A stretch of 7,034 bases of DNA from Acidobacteriota bacterium (lineage in GTDB: Bacteria > Acidobacteriota > Terriglobia > Bryobacterales > Bryobacteraceae), in contig CANNLB010000131.1 of assembly GCA_947505565.1 (NCBI GenBank), positions 1 to 7,034 of the forward strand, given 5' to 3'. This document shows, piece by piece, positions 5,610 to 7,034 of the stretch. Position 1 is the first letter of the stretch; each line of letters begins with the position of its first letter. The notes below the pieces were generated by a model, which saw only the letters and a program-made list of their open reading frames with translations, was not told where the DNA came from and did no database searches. The translations under genes were made by a program, and so were the position numbers.

Positions 5610-7034
5610 ATGCGCATCTCTTCTCTCCTCTTGCTCATCGCGGTCTCGGCTTTCGCCGACTCCAAGCTCCCCCCGGCCGCCACACACAAAATCGACTTCG
5701 AAAAGGAAGTCCAGCCTATCCTTTCCCAGAAGTGTCACGCCTGCCACGGTGACGACGCCCAGCAGTCCGGTCTCCGACTCGATAAACGGCAGAACGCCAT
5801 GCGCGGCGGCGATTACGGCCCCGTCATCATGCCCGGAAACAGCGCTGGCAGCAAACTCATTCTCCGTCTTGTCAACGGCGATGGTGGCCTCCAGATGCCC
5901 CCTACCGGCCCACTTTCCAATGACGAAATCGGCATCCTCCGCGCCTGGATCGACCAAGGAGCTGACTTCCGCATCCAGGTCGCCGGAGAGCCGGCCCCGG
6001 TCCCGGTGAACCCCCAACTCGCCGCACTCATCGCGGCCGTCCGCGCCAAAGATTTGGCCACCACCTCTAAGCTTCTCGCCGCCCACCCCGAACTCATCAA
6101 CGCCCACGACCGCGCCGGAGCCACCCTCCTCCACCACGCCGCCGGCTTCGGCAACGTCGAAACCATGAAGCGTCTCCTCGCCCAAGGTGCCGACCCCCAC
6201 GCCGGTAACAAGCGCAAATCCACTCCGCTCTTCTGGGCTATCTCCGACGAAGCGAAAGTCCGCCTTCTCCTCGAAAGCGGAGCGAATCCCAACGCCAAAT
6301 CCGCTGACGGCCGGACCCCGCTCTACCAAACTGCCACCATGCCGAATGCGCTGAACACCATGCGCCTTCTCCTTGACAAAGGTGCCGATCCCAACGTCAC
6401 GATGCTGAACGGCATGACCCCTCTCATCGCCGCCGCTCGCAACAGCCTCCCCGCAATGCGCCTCCTCATCGAACGAAAGGCCGACGTCAACGCCCGGAAC
6501 GCCGCCGGATCCACCGCCCTCATGGCCGCCGCCCAAACCGGCCGTCCCGAAGCCGTCCGCTTCCTTCTCGGCAGAGGGGCCGACGCCAAGGTCCGAACCA
6601 AGAAGAACGAAACGGCCCTCGCCGATGCCGCCACCGCCGGCAACCTGGAAGTCGTCCAACTCCTCCTTGACCACGGTGCCGAAGTCAACGTCCAAGACGC
6701 CCGCGGCTACTCCGCCCTCCTCTACGCCGCCGGTTCGGACACCATCCCCGCCTCGGTCGTAAAGCTCCTACTGGCGAAAGGAGCCGACGCCACCGCGAAG
6801 GGCGATGACGAAACCGCCGCCGCGCTCGCCGCCAAGCGCGGCCCCACCGAAGCAGCCCGCCTCCTCGGAGTCCCCGCGCCAACCCCAACCGCCGCCCGAC
6901 CGGTCAAGCATCGCGAGACCACCATCGCCGAAGCCGTCGCCCCGGCTCTCGACTTGCTCCAAAAGCAGAGCCACAACTTCATCCGCATCGGCGGCTGCAA
7001 CTCTTGCCATGCGCAGGATCTACCTTCCGCCGCG
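5610..7034 (+). CDS. Exported planctomycete-type cytochrome c / ankyrin-repeat protein with second heme motif, 3' end outside window
   Basis: This frame is open from ATG 5610 to the right edge (475 codons, no stop). Residues 1-16 form a signal peptide (SSLLLLIAVSAFA, cleavage after AFA). A PSCyt1-like cytochrome c domain follows at about 28-120: IDFEKEVQPILSQKCHACHG carries heme motif CHACH 42-46, then SGLRLDKR, and LQMPP, whose Met96 is the likely distal heme ligand. From about 137 to 420 there are roughly nine ankyrin repeats with recurring LLL..GAD/N endings (for example MKRLLAQGADP, VRLLLESGANPN, MRLLLDKGADPN). A Pro/Thr linker follows, then a new domain beginning near 435 with a second heme motif, CNSCH 463-467. 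Heme attachment would occur in the periplasm. The function is unknown; electron transfer combined with protein binding is inferred. Leu and Ala codons are strongly CTC and GCC, which creates long antisense open frames here. Only a weak AGG at 5602-5604 serves as ribosome binding site. Confidence 0.9.
   Translation, partial: MRISSLLLLIAVSAFADSKLPPAATHKIDFEKEVQPILSQKCHACHGDDAQQSGLRLDKRQNAMRGGDYGPVIMPGNSAGSKLILRLVNGDGGLQMPPTGPLSNDEIGILRAWIDQGADFRIQVAGEPAPVPVNPQLAALIAAVRAKDLATTSKLLAAHPELINAHDRAGATLLHHAAGFGNVETMKRLLAQGADPHAGNKRKSTPLFWAISDEAKVRLLLESGANPNAKSADGRTPLYQTATMPNALNTMRLLLDKGADPNVTMLNGMTPLIAAARNSLPAMRLLIERKADVNARNAAGSTALMAAAQTGRPEAVRFLLGRGADAKVRTKKNETALADAATAGNLEVVQLLLDHGAEVNVQDARGYSALLYAAGSDTIPASVVKLLLAKGADATAKGDDETAAALAAKRGPTEAARLLGVPAPTPTAARPVKHRETTIAEAVAPALDLLQKQSHNFIRIGGCNSCHAQDLPSAA

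Noticed and set aside
5538..6695. 385-codon minus-strand open frame, Gly/Val/Asp-rich
   Set aside because: It lies antisense to the cytochrome-ankyrin gene. Its low-complexity composition is explained by the C-ending codon bias of the plus-strand gene, and it shows no domain motif.

Overview
The window looks like a chromosomal segment from a GC-rich bacterium, most likely an acidobacterium of the Bryobacter/Solibacter type. This is an inference: a planctomycete-type cytochrome c domain fused to ankyrin repeats, a secreted multi-TPR protein, an NtrC-family regulator and a CUT2 sugar transporter are a familiar combination there. Planctomycetota or Verrucomicrobiota cannot be excluded without a database search. 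No RNA gene, CRISPR array or insertion sequence was seen.

Layout. (1) 1-2004, plus strand: the end of a CUT2 (ribose-family) sugar ABC transporter operon. A double-NBD ATPase, cut by the left edge, overlaps its permease gene by ATGA. (2) 2005-2160: a short convergent intergenic region with a perfect GC-rich palindrome that may end transcription. (3) 2161-3462, minus strand: a sigma-54-dependent activator with intact AAA+ and Fis-type HTH domains. Its N-terminal receiver-like domain has lost the phosphorylation residues. (4) 3463-3963: no intact gene, but a clear decayed rhodanese (sulfurtransferase) gene on the plus strand, with a frameshift, a TGA exactly at the catalytic Cys and a later TAG. 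(5) 3964-5552, plus strand: an exported TPR-repeat protein split by an apparent one-base deletion in an A-run near 5065-5068. The second half, a proline-rich linker and further TPRs, continues in another frame. (6) 5610-7034, plus strand: a long open frame running off the right edge. It encodes an exported protein with a cytochrome c domain, about nine ankyrin repeats and a second CxxCH heme motif near the right edge.

How the parts fit. The transporter genes form one operon whose binding-protein gene is probably upstream of the window. The regulator is convergent to it, and nothing here shows its target. The TPR and cytochrome-ankyrin proteins are both exported and co-oriented, 57 bases apart. 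That spacing includes an inverted repeat, so they may be separate transcription units. I do not see a convincing new multi-gene system. The points most worth following are the cytochrome-ankyrin protein, the TGA at the rhodanese active site, the frameshift in the TPR gene and the phosphorylation-blind activator.
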